This document shows positions 18,941-27,585 of a stretch of DNA of 64,000 nucleotides, in pieces. Under the pieces are notes generated by a model. It was not told the DNA's origin and did not search any database. It saw only the letters and a list, made by a program, of their open reading frames with translations. The DNA is from CAVRXT01 sp049644285 (GTDB lineage: Bacteria > Acidobacteriota > Terriglobia > Acidiferrales > UBA7541): positions 12,895 to 76,894 of the forward strand of contig JBARRP010000097.1 of assembly GCA_049644285.1 (NCBI GenBank). Direction: 5' to 3'. Every line of letters starts with the position of its first letter. The stretch's first letter is position 1. The position numbers and the translations under genes were made by a program.

Positions 18941-19714
18941 ATGCCCATCAACACGCTCATCGTGGATGACGAACGGCCGGCTCGCGACGAGCTCGCTTAT
19001 CTCCTGAAGGCCTTTCCCGACGTCAACATCGTGGGGCAGGGAAAGAACGGCCTCGAAGCAGTTTCGCTGATCAAGGAGCACAATCCGGACCTGGTTTTCC
19101 TCGATGTGCAGATGCCGGGTCTCGATGGATTCGGCGTGATCAAGAAACTGGTCGAACGCAAACTTCGCCTTCCTCAGATCATTTTTGCTACGGCGTTTGA
19201 CAATTACGCCGTGCACGCCTTCGAAGTGAACGCCGTCGATTACGTTTTGAAGCCGTTCGACAAGGGCCGGGTCGCCAAGGCTATCCAGCGCGCCAAGAAA
19301 ATGGTCGAAGCGAACTCCTCGCCGGTCGAGCGCCTCGAAAGTCTCGTCGGCCAGCTCGGCGCGACGAAGGCGGCGCAGCCGGTCAAGCTCCTGATGAAGT
19401 CGCAGTCGCGTCTCTTACTGATCGACGCCGAAGAGATGGTCTATGCCTCGATCCAGGATGGCACGATCACGATTTACACCCGCGAGGCTGAAGGCGTCTC
19501 GAATTTCCGCACCATCGAGGAGCTGCAAGCCTCGCTCGATGCCGACAAATTCTGGCGCGCGCACCGCTCTTATCTGGTGAACATCAACCAGATCAAGGAA
19601 GTCGTGCCGTGGTTCAAGTCGAGCTACATGGTGAAGATGAATGACAAGCGCGCCAGCGAAATCCCCGTCAGCCGCGCCCAGACCAAGCGCCTCCGCGAAT
19701 TATTGAAACTCTAA
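18941..19714 (+). CDS. LytTR-family response regulator
   Basis: Two-component DNA-binding regulator of the LytT/AlgR/AgrA class, 257 residues from ATG 18941. The N-terminal receiver domain has the acidic pair DDE at residues 9-11, phospho-acceptor Asp55 in FLDVQMPG, the Thr/Ala segment FATAFD and the Lys in LKPFDKG. A linker (residues 120-150) leads to a C-terminal LytTR domain with the typical FWRAHRSYLVNINQI. No sensor kinase gene lies next to it, so the partner is elsewhere. A frame 117 nt longer exists, but the extra part does not look like a receiver domain. Confidence 0.92.
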   Translation: MPINTLIVDDERPARDELAYLLKAFPDVNIVGQGKNGLEAVSLIKEHNPDLVFLDVQMPGLDGFGVIKKLVERKLRLPQIIFATAFDNYAVHAFEVNAVDYVLKPFDKGRVAKAIQRAKKMVEANSSPVERLESLVGQLGATKAAQPVKLLMKSQSRLLLIDAEEMVYASIQDGTITIYTREAEGVSNFRTIEELQASLDADKFWRAHRSYLVNINQIKEVVPWFKSSYMVKMNDKRASEIPVSRAQTKRLRELLKL

Positions 19715-19847
19715 GCACCAGCTCGAACTCAGCATGCATTCCGACTTGGGGCCGTAAGGGCTCAGCATGCTGTGCCCGTTTCAATCGCGTCGCGGTCACA
19801 TTTGGGCCTCCCTCAACGCTGTGCTAGTATCGTCCGTTTGATTGCCG

Positions 19848-21005
19848 ATGGATTTTTCCCTCACCAGCGACCAGCTCCTTATCCGCGACACCGTCCGCCA
19901 GTTCATGGAAACCGAGATGCGCCCGATTCTGCGCGATCTCGAACGCTCGGACAAATTCCCAGCCGAACAGATCCGCAAGCTCGGCGAGCTCGGTTGTTGC
20001 GGGATGCTCGTGCCCGAAGAATGGGGCGGCGCGGGGACGGACACCATCAGCTATGCGCTGATGATCGAAGAAGTGGCGCGAGTCTGCGCCTCTACCGCCG
20101 TCATTCTTAGCGTTACGAACTCCGTCGCCGGCATGCCTATCTACAAATACGGCACCGAGGCGCAAAAGAAGAAATACTTGCACCGGCTCTCGCGGGGGGA
20201 AACACTCGGCGCCTTCTGCCTCACCGAGCCGCAGGCCGGGTCCGATTCCGCGGGCATCCAGAGCTGCGCAACACGCCAGGGCAACCAGTACACTATCAAC
20301 GGCACAAAAATCTGGGTCTCGAATGCCGGTGCCTCGGGCGTCTACGTGGTCTTTGCGAAAACGGACCCCGCAGCGGGAGCACGCGGGGTTACTGCTTTCC
20401 TCGTCGAGCCAAATTTCCCTGGCTTTCGCATCAGCCGTTACGAGGATAAAATGGGTTTGCGGTTATCGCACTCGGCCGAAATCGTCTTCGAAGATTGCGG
20501 CGTGCCGGTCGAGAATCGCCTTGGCGACGAGGGGCAAGGTTTGAAGATCGCTTTGGAAGCGTTGGACGGGGGACGAATCGGGATCGCGGCGCAGGCTGTC
20601 GGGCTGGCTCAGGGAGCGATCGAGGCTTCCGCGCGTTATGCGAAGCAACGCCGTGCCTTTGGGAAAACAATTTCAGACTTTCAAGCGATTCAGTCGATGC
20701 TGGCGGATATGCAAACCGAAATTGAGGCCGCGCGGGCGCTGACACACCACGCCGCCTGGATTCGCGATCACGGCGGCCAGCGTCTTGGCCCTCACGCCGC
20801 TCGCGCGAAAGTCTACGCCAGCGAGATGGCCAATCGCGTTGCAGCCAAGGCCGTGCAGATTCATGGCAGCCTGGGCTATTCACGGGAAAGCGACGTCGAG
20901 CGCTACTATCGCGACGCGCGCGTTCTGACAATTTACGAGGGAACCAGCGAAATGCAGCGCATTGTCATCTCCCGCGATCTTCTGCACTCGTCAGGAGGCG
21001 CGTAG
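19848..21005 (+). CDS. acyl-CoA dehydrogenase, short/medium-chain type
   Basis: FAD enzyme that introduces the alpha-beta double bond into acyl-CoA in fatty acid or branched amino acid breakdown. It is 385 residues from ATG 19848 (a TTG 6 nt earlier is possible). Features: helical N-terminal domain; FAD-binding FCLTEPQAGSDS and the beta domain; C-terminal helices with RAFGKTISDFQ and the catalytic Glu in IYEGTSEMQR. The chain-length preference cannot be read from sequence. It abuts trpS with no gap, so the two are probably cotranscribed, although their functions are unrelated. Confidence 0.93.
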   Translation: MDFSLTSDQLLIRDTVRQFMETEMRPILRDLERSDKFPAEQIRKLGELGCCGMLVPEEWGGAGTDTISYALMIEEVARVCASTAVILSVTNSVAGMPIYKYGTEAQKKKYLHRLSRGETLGAFCLTEPQAGSDSAGIQSCATRQGNQYTINGTKIWVSNAGASGVYVVFAKTDPAAGARGVTAFLVEPNFPGFRISRYEDKMGLRLSHSAEIVFEDCGVPVENRLGDEGQGLKIALEALDGGRIGIAAQAVGLAQGAIEASARYAKQRRAFGKTISDFQAIQSMLADMQTEIEAARALTHHAAWIRDHGGQRLGPHAARAKVYASEMANRVAAKAVQIHGSLGYSRESDVERYYRDARVLTIYEGTSEMQRIVISRDLLHSSGGA

Positions 21006-22343
21006 GTGAATCCTGCGGAGAACGCCTTAGCCGGCGAGTTCAGCCAGCGCACCCGCGCGAAGGGCAAGCGCAAACGAGTCCTCAGCGGGATGCGTCCCAC
21101 CGGCCGTCTTCACCTCGGCCATTATTTCGGCGCCCTTTCCAATTGGCTTAAGTTGCAGGAGGAATACGACTGCTTCTATTTCGTCGCCGACTGGCACGCG
21201 CTGACCACGCATTACGAAGAAACTTCGTCGATCGCACAGAACACCCTCGAAGTCGTAACCGACTGGCTTTCCGTCGGCCTTGATCCGGAGAAATCGACGA
21301 TGTTCGTGCAGTCCCAGATTCTCGAACACGCCGAGTTGCATCTGCTTCTGTCGATGGTTACACCCCTGAGCTGGCTCGAGCGCGTACCCACCTACAAAGA
21401 GCAGATCGAAAACCTCAGGGACCGCAACCTGGGTACTTACGGTTTCCTCGGCTATCCGTTACTTCAGACCGCCGACATTGTCATGTACGGGGTCCCGAAA
21501 ACGGAGCTGCTTGTTCCGGTGGGAGAGGACCAGGCTCCCCACATCGAGCTTTCCCGCGAGATTGTGCGCCGGTTCAACGCTTACTTCGGACTGAGAGTTG
21601 ACCGCGACAAGCTTTCAGCGCCGAGGAACCTCGAAGCCGCAACGGCCCTATGCACGCAGCTATCTTTGCAACCGGGACAACAGTTTACTTGGGAGAGTGC
21701 CCCAAGCGCAGTGGATGTTGCGCAACGCATTCGCCGCCACGCGGCAGAGATAGGCTTTAAGAACTTTGTCGAGTCGTATCCGAAGTGCAGGCCGTTCATT
21801 CGTCAAGAAAGCATTCTACGGGAACCGGAGGTGATGCTGACGGAAACGCCGCGACTACCGGGCACAGACGGCCGCCGCATGGCGAAAAGCTACGGCAACG
21901 CCATCTGGCTGAGCGATCCACCGGATGAAATCCGCGGCAAAGTCCACAACATGATGACCGATCCGCAGCGGGTGCGGCGCACCGATCCCGGGCGACCGGA
22001 GGTCTGTCCTGTTTTCGCTTACCACAAATTGTTCTCGACTCCCGATGTCATCGCATGGTCGGACCACGGATGCCGGACGGCTGAGATCGGGTGCGTCGAT
22101 TGCAAAGCCAAAATGGCCGAGGGGCTGATCCGCTGGATAGAGCCGATTCAAGCACGCCGCAAAGAACTCGAGGCGCAGCCGCAGCAAGTTTGGGATATTC
22201 TGGACGCGGGGTCGGCGCAGGCTCGGAAGACAGCGCGCCGGACGATGCGCCGCGTGCGCGAAGCGATCTTCGACTGGGACGCGGTTCGCAAAGCTGCAAG
22301 TGTGGCCGGACCGAGCATTCGCAAAGTGGCGACCGGAGACTAG
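21006..22343 (+). CDS. trpS: tryptophan--tRNA ligase with an internal insertion
   Basis: Class I aminoacyl-tRNA synthetase charging tRNA-Trp, 445 residues. The HIGH-type signature is RLHLGHY (residues 34-40) and the KMSKS-type loop is RMAKS (291-295). The tryptophan-binding region includes GYPLLQTADI and GEDQAPHI. The C-terminal part has HGCRTAEIGCVDCK, typical of one bacterial subgroup. Unusual: about 75 residues (roughly 196-272) separate the RRFNAYFG helix from PEVMLTETPRLPGTDG, where most TrpRS have only a few residues. The frame is intact through the insertion. The start is GTG directly after the previous stop. scpA follows after 1 nt. Confidence 0.93.
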   Translation: MNPAENALAGEFSQRTRAKGKRKRVLSGMRPTGRLHLGHYFGALSNWLKLQEEYDCFYFVADWHALTTHYEETSSIAQNTLEVVTDWLSVGLDPEKSTMFVQSQILEHAELHLLLSMVTPLSWLERVPTYKEQIENLRDRNLGTYGFLGYPLLQTADIVMYGVPKTELLVPVGEDQAPHIELSREIVRRFNAYFGLRVDRDKLSAPRNLEAATALCTQLSLQPGQQFTWESAPSAVDVAQRIRRHAAEIGFKNFVESYPKCRPFIRQESILREPEVMLTETPRLPGTDGRRMAKSYGNAIWLSDPPDEIRGKVHNMMTDPQRVRRTDPGRPEVCPVFAYHKLFSTPDVIAWSDHGCRTAEIGCVDCKAKMAEGLIRWIEPIQARRKELEAQPQQVWDILDAGSAQARKTARRTMRRVREAIFDWDAVRKAASVAGPSIRKVATGD

Positions 22344-22344
22344 A

Positions 22345-23121
22345 TTGGCGACTCCGTACAAAATCCAGCTCCCCATCTACGAAGGCCCGCTCGATCTTCT
22401 TCTTGACCTGATCCGCAAGCAAGAAATCGACATTCACAACATCCCCATCGCGCAAATCACCCAGCAGTATCTCGATTATCTTCACGCCCTCGAAGAGCTC
22501 GACATCGACGTCTCCTCCGATTTCATCTACATGACGGCAACGCTGATCCACATCAAGTCGAAAATGCTCCTGCCGCCCGACCCGCTGGCTGGCCCGGAAG
22601 ACCAGATGGACCCACGCGAGGAGCTGGTGCATCGTCTGCTCGAGCATGAAAAATTCAAAAACGCGGCGCAATTGCTCTACCAGAAACAGCAAATCGAAGC
22701 GCACGTCTGGTCGAACCCGGACCGCTCGATGTACGAAGGCGAGGACGTCGAAGGCGAGATGGTTGTCTCGCTCGTGGACCTCGTGAAGGTCTTTCAGCAG
22801 GTGCTCGAACGCAGCAGGGTAATCCCCAAGATCGAGCTCCAGCACGAAACTTTTACGGTCGCCCAGATGATGGAGAAACTGCGGAAGCGGCTCTCCGCGA
22901 GCGAAGATCCGCTCTCGCTCATCGAGTTTTTCGAATCCTGCCCGTCCCGCCATGCCATGATCATCGCGTTTCTGGCCGTGCTCGAAATGGTCCGCCTGCA
23001 AGCGGTCGTGCTGGTGCAGTCGGATCTGTTCGCGGACATCCGTCTGCGCAAACACCGAATGTTCGACCTGGTATTTTCCGGCGGGGAAGCCATCTCGAAG
23101 ATTGAGGAGCAATACCAGTGA
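22345..23121 (+). CDS. scpA: segregation and condensation protein A
   Basis: Kleisin subunit of the SMC-ScpAB chromosome-organising complex. It is 258 residues from TTG 22345, which has GGAG 6 nt upstream. The N-terminal domain, which contacts the SMC neck, contains YEGPLDLLLDLIRKQEIDI; a central acidic/linker stretch follows (about residues 75-165); the C-terminal winged helix ends in LVFSGGEAISKIEEQYQ. It overlaps scpB by 4 nt, the usual pairing. Confidence 0.94.
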   Translation: MATPYKIQLPIYEGPLDLLLDLIRKQEIDIHNIPIAQITQQYLDYLHALEELDIDVSSDFIYMTATLIHIKSKMLLPPDPLAGPEDQMDPREELVHRLLEHEKFKNAAQLLYQKQQIEAHVWSNPDRSMYEGEDVEGEMVVSLVDLVKVFQQVLERSRVIPKIELQHETFTVAQMMEKLRKRLSASEDPLSLIEFFESCPSRHAMIIAFLAVLEMVRLQAVVLVQSDLFADIRLRKHRMFDLVFSGGEAISKIEEQYQ

Positions 23122-23882
23122 CCCTGACGCCGCAAGAATTGCGCTCGGCGCTCGAAGCCATCATTTACGTTGCCGACGAGCCGGCGACACTCGATCAGAT
23201 TTCCGGCGCTCTCGGCATCGAAAAATCCGAGGTGCGTCACGCACTCGATGAGCTGGTCGCGTCATACGCCGCCGACGATCGCGGAATCGAAATCCGCAAA
23301 GTGGCCGGCGGCTGGAAGTTTTACACCAAGCCGCAGCATCACGACGCCGTGCGGAAGTTCATCAAGAGCCTTCGCCCGCCGTTGCGCCTGACGATGCCTG
23401 CACTCGAAACCCTGGCGGTGATTGCCTATAAGCAGCCAGCCACGGGCCCGGAAATTCAGGAAATCCGGGGCGTGAATTGCGCCGGAGTCATTAAAACGCT
23501 GCTCGAAAAGCGCCTCATCACCACCGCCGGGCGGAAAGAAGTGATCGGCCGGCCAATCCTGTACCGCACGTCGAAAGAATTCCTGATGCGCTTCGGCCTG
23601 TCGGACGTGGATGAGTTGCCCAGCCTGAAGGAATTCGAGCAATTGGCTCAGGCGGCTCTCGGCGCCGACGAGGGAATCGCGCCTATCGAGCCGGAAGAAG
23701 CCGCACCCTCGGATTCAATGCTGGCGTCCAGGGCTGATGGAGAGGGAAGCACTGACAGCGCAGCATCCGCCGAGCAACGTTCGCGCGCTGCTGTAGCAGT
23801 CGCTGGAACATCGCCCAAGGCCGCAGCGGAGACCACATCTCCGGCTGAAGAAGCTCAACAAAATCTGCCGCCATCATCGTGA
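23118..23882 (+). CDS. scpB: segregation and condensation protein B
   Basis: Partner of ScpA in the condensin complex, acting as a dimer that binds the kleisin centre. In 254 residues, two winged-helix domains (about 5-85 and 90-165) contain TMPALETLAVIAYKQP and IRGVNCAGVIKTLLEK, both diagnostic. The last 75 residues are a low-complexity Ala/Ser/Glu tail, probably disordered. The GTG start overlaps the scpA stop (GTGA). Confidence 0.94.
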   Translation: MTLTPQELRSALEAIIYVADEPATLDQISGALGIEKSEVRHALDELVASYAADDRGIEIRKVAGGWKFYTKPQHHDAVRKFIKSLRPPLRLTMPALETLAVIAYKQPATGPEIQEIRGVNCAGVIKTLLEKRLITTAGRKEVIGRPILYRTSKEFLMRFGLSDVDELPSLKEFEQLAQAALGADEGIAPIEPEEAAPSDSMLASRADGEGSTDSAASAEQRSRAAVAVAGTSPKAAAETTSPAEEAQQNLPPSS

Positions 23883-23966
23883 CAGGGCTCGCGAAGCGGC
23901 GCCCTTAGGACGGTTATTTTCGGGCTGGATCACCCTTTCGTGCGTGGATCGGCATTCAGGCGGAAG

Positions 23967-24788
23967 ATGGAAGAACGTCTGCAAAAAATCATCGCTCGCG
24001 CAGGAGTTGCGTCGCGCCGCCACGCGGAGCAAATGATTCTCTCCGGCCTCGTGACCGTGAACGGCCGCGTCGTGACGCAGCTAGGAACCAAAGCCGATCC
24101 CTCGCGCGATCACATCAAGGTCAGCGGCAAGCTCCTACAAGCTTCAGAAAAAAAGATCTACCTTGCGCTGAACAAACCCGCCGGAGTAGTGGCGACGCTC
24201 AGCGATCCGGAGGGCCGTCGATCGTTGTCAGAGCTCCTCCGCGGCGTCCCACTGCGTGTTTACCCGGTTGGTCGCCTGGAATATGCAGCATCCGGTCTGC
24301 TGCTGCTGACGAACGACGGCGAGCTGACGAATCGAGTGATGCGCGCCCATGGTCTGCGCCAGACCTATTTCTTCAAGCTGAAGGGACCACTGGCGCAGTC
24401 GGAGCTCGAAGACCTGGAACGCGTGACCGGGCTTCGCCTGGAGCGCGCCAAGAGCGGCGCAAATCCGTGGTACGAGGTAACGTTGACAGAATCTCGGCGT
24501 GACGCACTCCGCCAAAAGTTGATCACGATGAAGCATCCCGTTGAGAAGATAAAGCGTGGAGCGATCGGACCAGTGGAGCTCGACTCCCTCCCGCCCGGGC
24601 GTTACCGCGCGCTCACCGCGCACGAAGTTGCAGCGCTCGAGAAGGCGGTTGCCGCCGCAACGCGATTTTCCAAGGCCATCGGTAAGAATCGGAGCCGCGG
24701 CGGTGAACTCGCCGAGCGGCAGGGCACTCCGCGGGATCTCATCCGGCGGCCGGGAACACGAGTCTTTCGAAAGCAGCCTTTCAAGTGA
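23967..24788 (+). CDS. RsuA/RluB-family pseudouridine synthase, catalytic Asp position is Glu
   Basis: By family this should convert an rRNA uridine to pseudouridine. The N-terminal S4 RNA-binding domain (RLQKIIARAGVASRRHAEQM) is followed by the RsuA-type catalytic domain (NKPAGVV at about residues 69-75) and a basic C-terminal tail. The catalytic motif, normally GRLD followed by GLLLLTNDG, here reads GRLEYAASGLLLLTNDG: Glu105 (GAA at 24279-24281) replaces the Asp regarded as essential in pseudouridine synthases. The rest of the fold is intact. The start is placed at ATG 23967 rather than GTG 23940 because the S4 domain begins there; AGGCGG lies close upstream. The stop overlaps hisC by 4 nt. 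Confidence 0.85.
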   Translation: MEERLQKIIARAGVASRRHAEQMILSGLVTVNGRVVTQLGTKADPSRDHIKVSGKLLQASEKKIYLALNKPAGVVATLSDPEGRRSLSELLRGVPLRVYPVGRLEYAASGLLLLTNDGELTNRVMRAHGLRQTYFFKLKGPLAQSELEDLERVTGLRLERAKSGANPWYEVTLTESRRDALRQKLITMKHPVEKIKRGAIGPVELDSLPPGRYRALTAHEVAALEKAVAAATRFSKAIGKNRSRGGELAERQGTPRDLIRRPGTRVFRKQPFK

Positions 24789-25936
24789 CTCTAGAGCGAA
24801 TGACTGAGCCCTGCCGCGAGGTTCCCGAGTTTATTCGCAAGATCGAGCCCTACGTTCCGGGAAAGCCCATCGAAGAGGTCGAACGCGAAATGGGGATCCG
24901 CGCCATCAAGCTCGCTTCCAACGAAAACCCGCTTGGACCTTCACCGCTTGCTGTCGAAGCCGCGAAAAAAGCGCTCGCCGATTCCAACCGCTATCCTGAT
25001 GGCGGTGGTCACTATCTCCGCGAAGCCCTGGCGCAGCGCCACGGCGTTGCGATGGATAATCTGATTCTCGGCGGAGGCTCGACCGACCTGATCGAGCTCG
25101 CTGCTCGAGCGCTGCTGTGGCCGGGTCTCGAAGGGGTCACAACCGAAGGCACGTTCCCGATCTATTCGATTGCGATTCGGGCATCGGGAGCGCGGCTGGT
25201 GGAAGCGCCGCTGCGCGATTATCGCTACGATCTCGACGCAGTCGCTGAGGCGCTGTCGCTTCAAACGAGGGTTGTATATCTCGCGAATCCAAACAATCCC
25301 ACCGGAACGATGTTCACTGCCACGGAGTTCGACGCGTTCCTCGGCCGTGTTCCGGAAAGAGCGCTGGTTGTTCTGGACGAAGCCTATTACGAATACGTCG
25401 ACCGGCCTGATTACTCGCGATCGATCGATCTTGTGCGCCAGGGCCGTTACCTGCTTGTCCTGCGCACGTTTTCCAAAGTCTATGGCCTGGCAGGTCTGCG
25501 GGTCGGCTACGGCATCGGGCCAAAATCGCTTCTCGAGGAATTGAACAAAATCCGCGCGCCGTTCAATACGTCCGGCGTGGCTCAAGCGGCGGCCCTGGCG
25601 GCCCTTGACGACACCAAGCACGTCAACCGGTCGCTCGAAGCTAACCGCGCAGGACTCGTTCAGCTTGCCCGAGGGCTGGACGAGATGGGCATCCGGCATG
25701 TTCCCTCGGTTGCGAACTTCGTGCTCGTCGAATTGGGCAGCGACTCTCAGCCAGTCGCGCAAGAATTGCTAAAGCTAGGTGTGATTGTGCGCCCGATGGG
25801 ATGGATGGGGTTTCCTCGGGGCATCCGAGTGACCGTCGGAACCGTGCAAGAAAACGACAAATTCCTCCGGGCCCTGGCCAAGGTGCGCGTCCCCGCCGGA
25901 GCCAACAGCGGGAACAAGCCTTCGAGAACTCGATGA
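24785..25936 (+). CDS. hisC: histidinol-phosphate aminotransferase
   Basis: PLP enzyme of histidine synthesis, also able to act on aromatic keto acids in some bacteria. In 383 residues it shows ASNENPLGPSP at the N-terminus, GGGSTDLIEL, NPNNPTGT, the Asp in DEAYYEY and the PLP lysine in RTFSKVYGLAGLR. The start is GTG 24785 overlapping the previous stop, or ATG 24800; nothing decides between them. No other his genes are nearby, so an aromatic aminotransferase role is possible. The stop overlaps the next gene. Confidence 0.9.
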   Translation: MTLERMTEPCREVPEFIRKIEPYVPGKPIEEVEREMGIRAIKLASNENPLGPSPLAVEAAKKALADSNRYPDGGGHYLREALAQRHGVAMDNLILGGGSTDLIELAARALLWPGLEGVTTEGTFPIYSIAIRASGARLVEAPLRDYRYDLDAVAEALSLQTRVVYLANPNNPTGTMFTATEFDAFLGRVPERALVVLDEAYYEYVDRPDYSRSIDLVRQGRYLLVLRTFSKVYGLAGLRVGYGIGPKSLLEELNKIRAPFNTSGVAQAAALAALDDTKHVNRSLEANRAGLVQLARGLDEMGIRHVPSVANFVLVELGSDSQPVAQELLKLGVIVRPMGWMGFPRGIRVTVGTVQENDKFLRALAKVRVPAGANSGNKPSRTR

Positions 25937-26355
25937 GCGACGGGCCAGCTGATCCGATCGCCGAACTTCTAAAGACCAGCCACACGATCGCCGTAGTCGG
26001 CCTCTCCTCCCGGCGCACCCGCCCCAGTTTTGGTGTGGCTCAATATCTGCAATCGGCAGGCTATCGCATCATTCCGGTAAATCCCAACGAAACCGAGGTA
26101 CTCGCCGAGAAGTGCGTAGCGCGTCTCGAAGATATCCATGAGCGAGTGGACATCGTTGACATATTTCGCCGCTCGGAATTCGTGCCCGAAATCGTTGAAA
26201 GCGCGATCCGCATCGGTGCGCGCGCCGTGTGGATGCAGGAAGGCGTAGTGCACCCGGAAGCCGCCGAGCGCGCCCGCCGCGCCGGGCTATTCGTGGCAAT
26301 GGATGCGTGCACGGCAAAGGAGCATGCCAAGCGCCTCCGTCGTCCATCCGATTGA
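25933..26355 (+). CDS. CoA-binding domain protein (YccU-like)
   Basis: A 140-residue stand-alone Rossmann domain of the CoA-binding family: IAVVGLSSRRTRPSFGVAQY at the N-terminus, then IIPVNPNE, DIVDIFRRSE and a final strand with GLFVAMDACTAKEH. Members bind CoA or acyl-CoA in structures but their cellular role is unclear. ATG 25933 overlaps the hisC stop by 4 nt, so it is translationally coupled to it. It is followed by a hairpin repeat. Confidence 0.88.
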   Translation: MSDGPADPIAELLKTSHTIAVVGLSSRRTRPSFGVAQYLQSAGYRIIPVNPNETEVLAEKCVARLEDIHERVDIVDIFRRSEFVPEIVESAIRIGARAVWMQEGVVHPEAAERARRAGLFVAMDACTAKEHAKRLRRPSD

Positions 26356-26425
26356 GACTCCTCCGTCCGGTGGAAGACACGGGCAACACCGATCAAGTGC
26401 CCGGCGCGACGGATCCGAAGTGGGT

Positions 26426-26455
26426 TTGTAGCCCAGGTCTTCAGACTCGGGCCTT
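26426..26455 (+). repeat. intergenic palindromic repeat, TGTAGCTC hairpin copy 5 (diverged)
   Basis: TTGTAGCCCAGGTCTTCAGA and on through CTCGGGCC resembles the other copies with a changed opening (TGTAGCCC). The arms GCCCAGGTCT and AGACTCGGGC pair with two mismatches; CTTTTG follows. It sits between the CoA-binding gene (+) and the propeller gene (-), which converge, so it may act as a weak terminator. Confidence 0.55.
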
Positions 26456-26461
26456 TTGTGA

Positions 26462-27568
26462 TTACGGTAATGGGTACACCATCAAGATGCGTTTGCCGGG
26501 TTGAGTCACGCCAAGCCAGCGGCCATCGAGCGAGATCGAAAAATCGCGAAACAGCAGGTCGTGCAGAACAGGATCGAAACTTCCACCGGGAATGTGGACC
26601 CAGATCAAGTCACTGGACTTGTTCGTCGCGCCGCGTTTCAAAAGGACACGCTTCTCATCGGGCGCCCATTCGTACCGGCCGAACGCAACGGTCACGCTGG
26701 TCGCTTGACCGGGCGAGCTGAGATCGCGAACCTCGAGCGTATTGCCGTCGTGAAAAAACGCAACCTTGGTCGCGGAAGGGGAGAGCACAAGCTGGCCGAT
26801 GAACCCGTCCAGCACTGCCAGGTCTTTAACGGACTGTCGAATGAGGTCGAGCTGCACCAGCTTGACGGGCCCGGTAAGGCTGCGGTCACGCTCGATGGCG
26901 ACTGCGGAATTGTGTTTCGCATCCCAGGAGACAGCCGTAAAGGTGCGGCCCTCCAGAATTGATCCGCCACGTCCGCCGGCCGGACGAACTGTGCTAATCC
27001 CGAATAGCAATTTTGGCTTCACAACCTCTTCGAGATACGCGACGGTCTGGCCGTCGCTCAGCCACACAGCCTGATAGGCGTTATCGACCGCGCTGTTTTT
27101 GGTTCCAGCGATATTGATTTCCTTCCCCTCGTCGTCCATCAGATCGACAAGCTGGCCTTCTCGCGTCGTTCCCTTCTCGTCGATCACTTGGTCAGTGAGC
27201 ATCTCGACGGCGAGGCGGTGGCTGTCGGGAGACCAACTGATGGCGTGGATGGCGTAGCTGTATGGTGTGGAGGACTTCACCAACTTCTCGCCTTCGACAA
27301 TGCGTTTCCTCTTGCCATCCGGGGAGGTCACCCAAATATCGTCGCGCTCGAGGTCGTAGTGTTTTGTCTTCATGAGGTGACGCACGGCATAGGCGATCCG
27401 GCCGTCGGGAGCAAATTCGAAGGTCATGCAGTCTTCGTCGATGGTCAGCGTCGGGCGACCTTCTTCTTGACAGAGGGCCGACACGCCCAGCAGCGCAAAG
27501 GGAAGGAAAATCGTCAGCACCCCAATCCAAGCAGCAGGAGCGAGAACGCGAGGAGGCTTCTGACGCAT
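26462..27568 (-). CDS. exported WD40/TolB-like beta-propeller protein, function unknown
   Basis: A 368-residue product from ATG 27568. A hydrophobic N-terminal segment (IGVLTIFLPFALLGVSALC) looks like a signal peptide. The body has repeated units ending in SPD/SPDSHRLAV, SDGQTVAYL, SPSATKVAFF, APDEKRVLL and SLDGRWLGV, the pattern of PD40/TolB-type propeller blades (about six). Such proteins sit in the periplasm and bind partners or peptides; nothing shows a catalytic site. A longer frame to 28099 is just the antisense of rarA. It lies 17 nt downstream of rarA on the same strand. Confidence 0.7.
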   Translation of the reverse strand: MRQKPPRVLAPAAWIGVLTIFLPFALLGVSALCQEEGRPTLTIDEDCMTFEFAPDGRIAYAVRHLMKTKHYDLERDDIWVTSPDGKRKRIVEGEKLVKSSTPYSYAIHAISWSPDSHRLAVEMLTDQVIDEKGTTREGQLVDLMDDEGKEINIAGTKNSAVDNAYQAVWLSDGQTVAYLEEVVKPKLLFGISTVRPAGGRGGSILEGRTFTAVSWDAKHNSAVAIERDRSLTGPVKLVQLDLIRQSVKDLAVLDGFIGQLVLSPSATKVAFFHDGNTLEVRDLSSPGQATSVTVAFGRYEWAPDEKRVLLKRGATNKSSDLIWVHIPGGSFDPVLHDLLFRDFSISLDGRWLGVTQPGKRILMVYPLP

Positions 27569-27585
27569 TGTTGTTGCGGAGCCTC

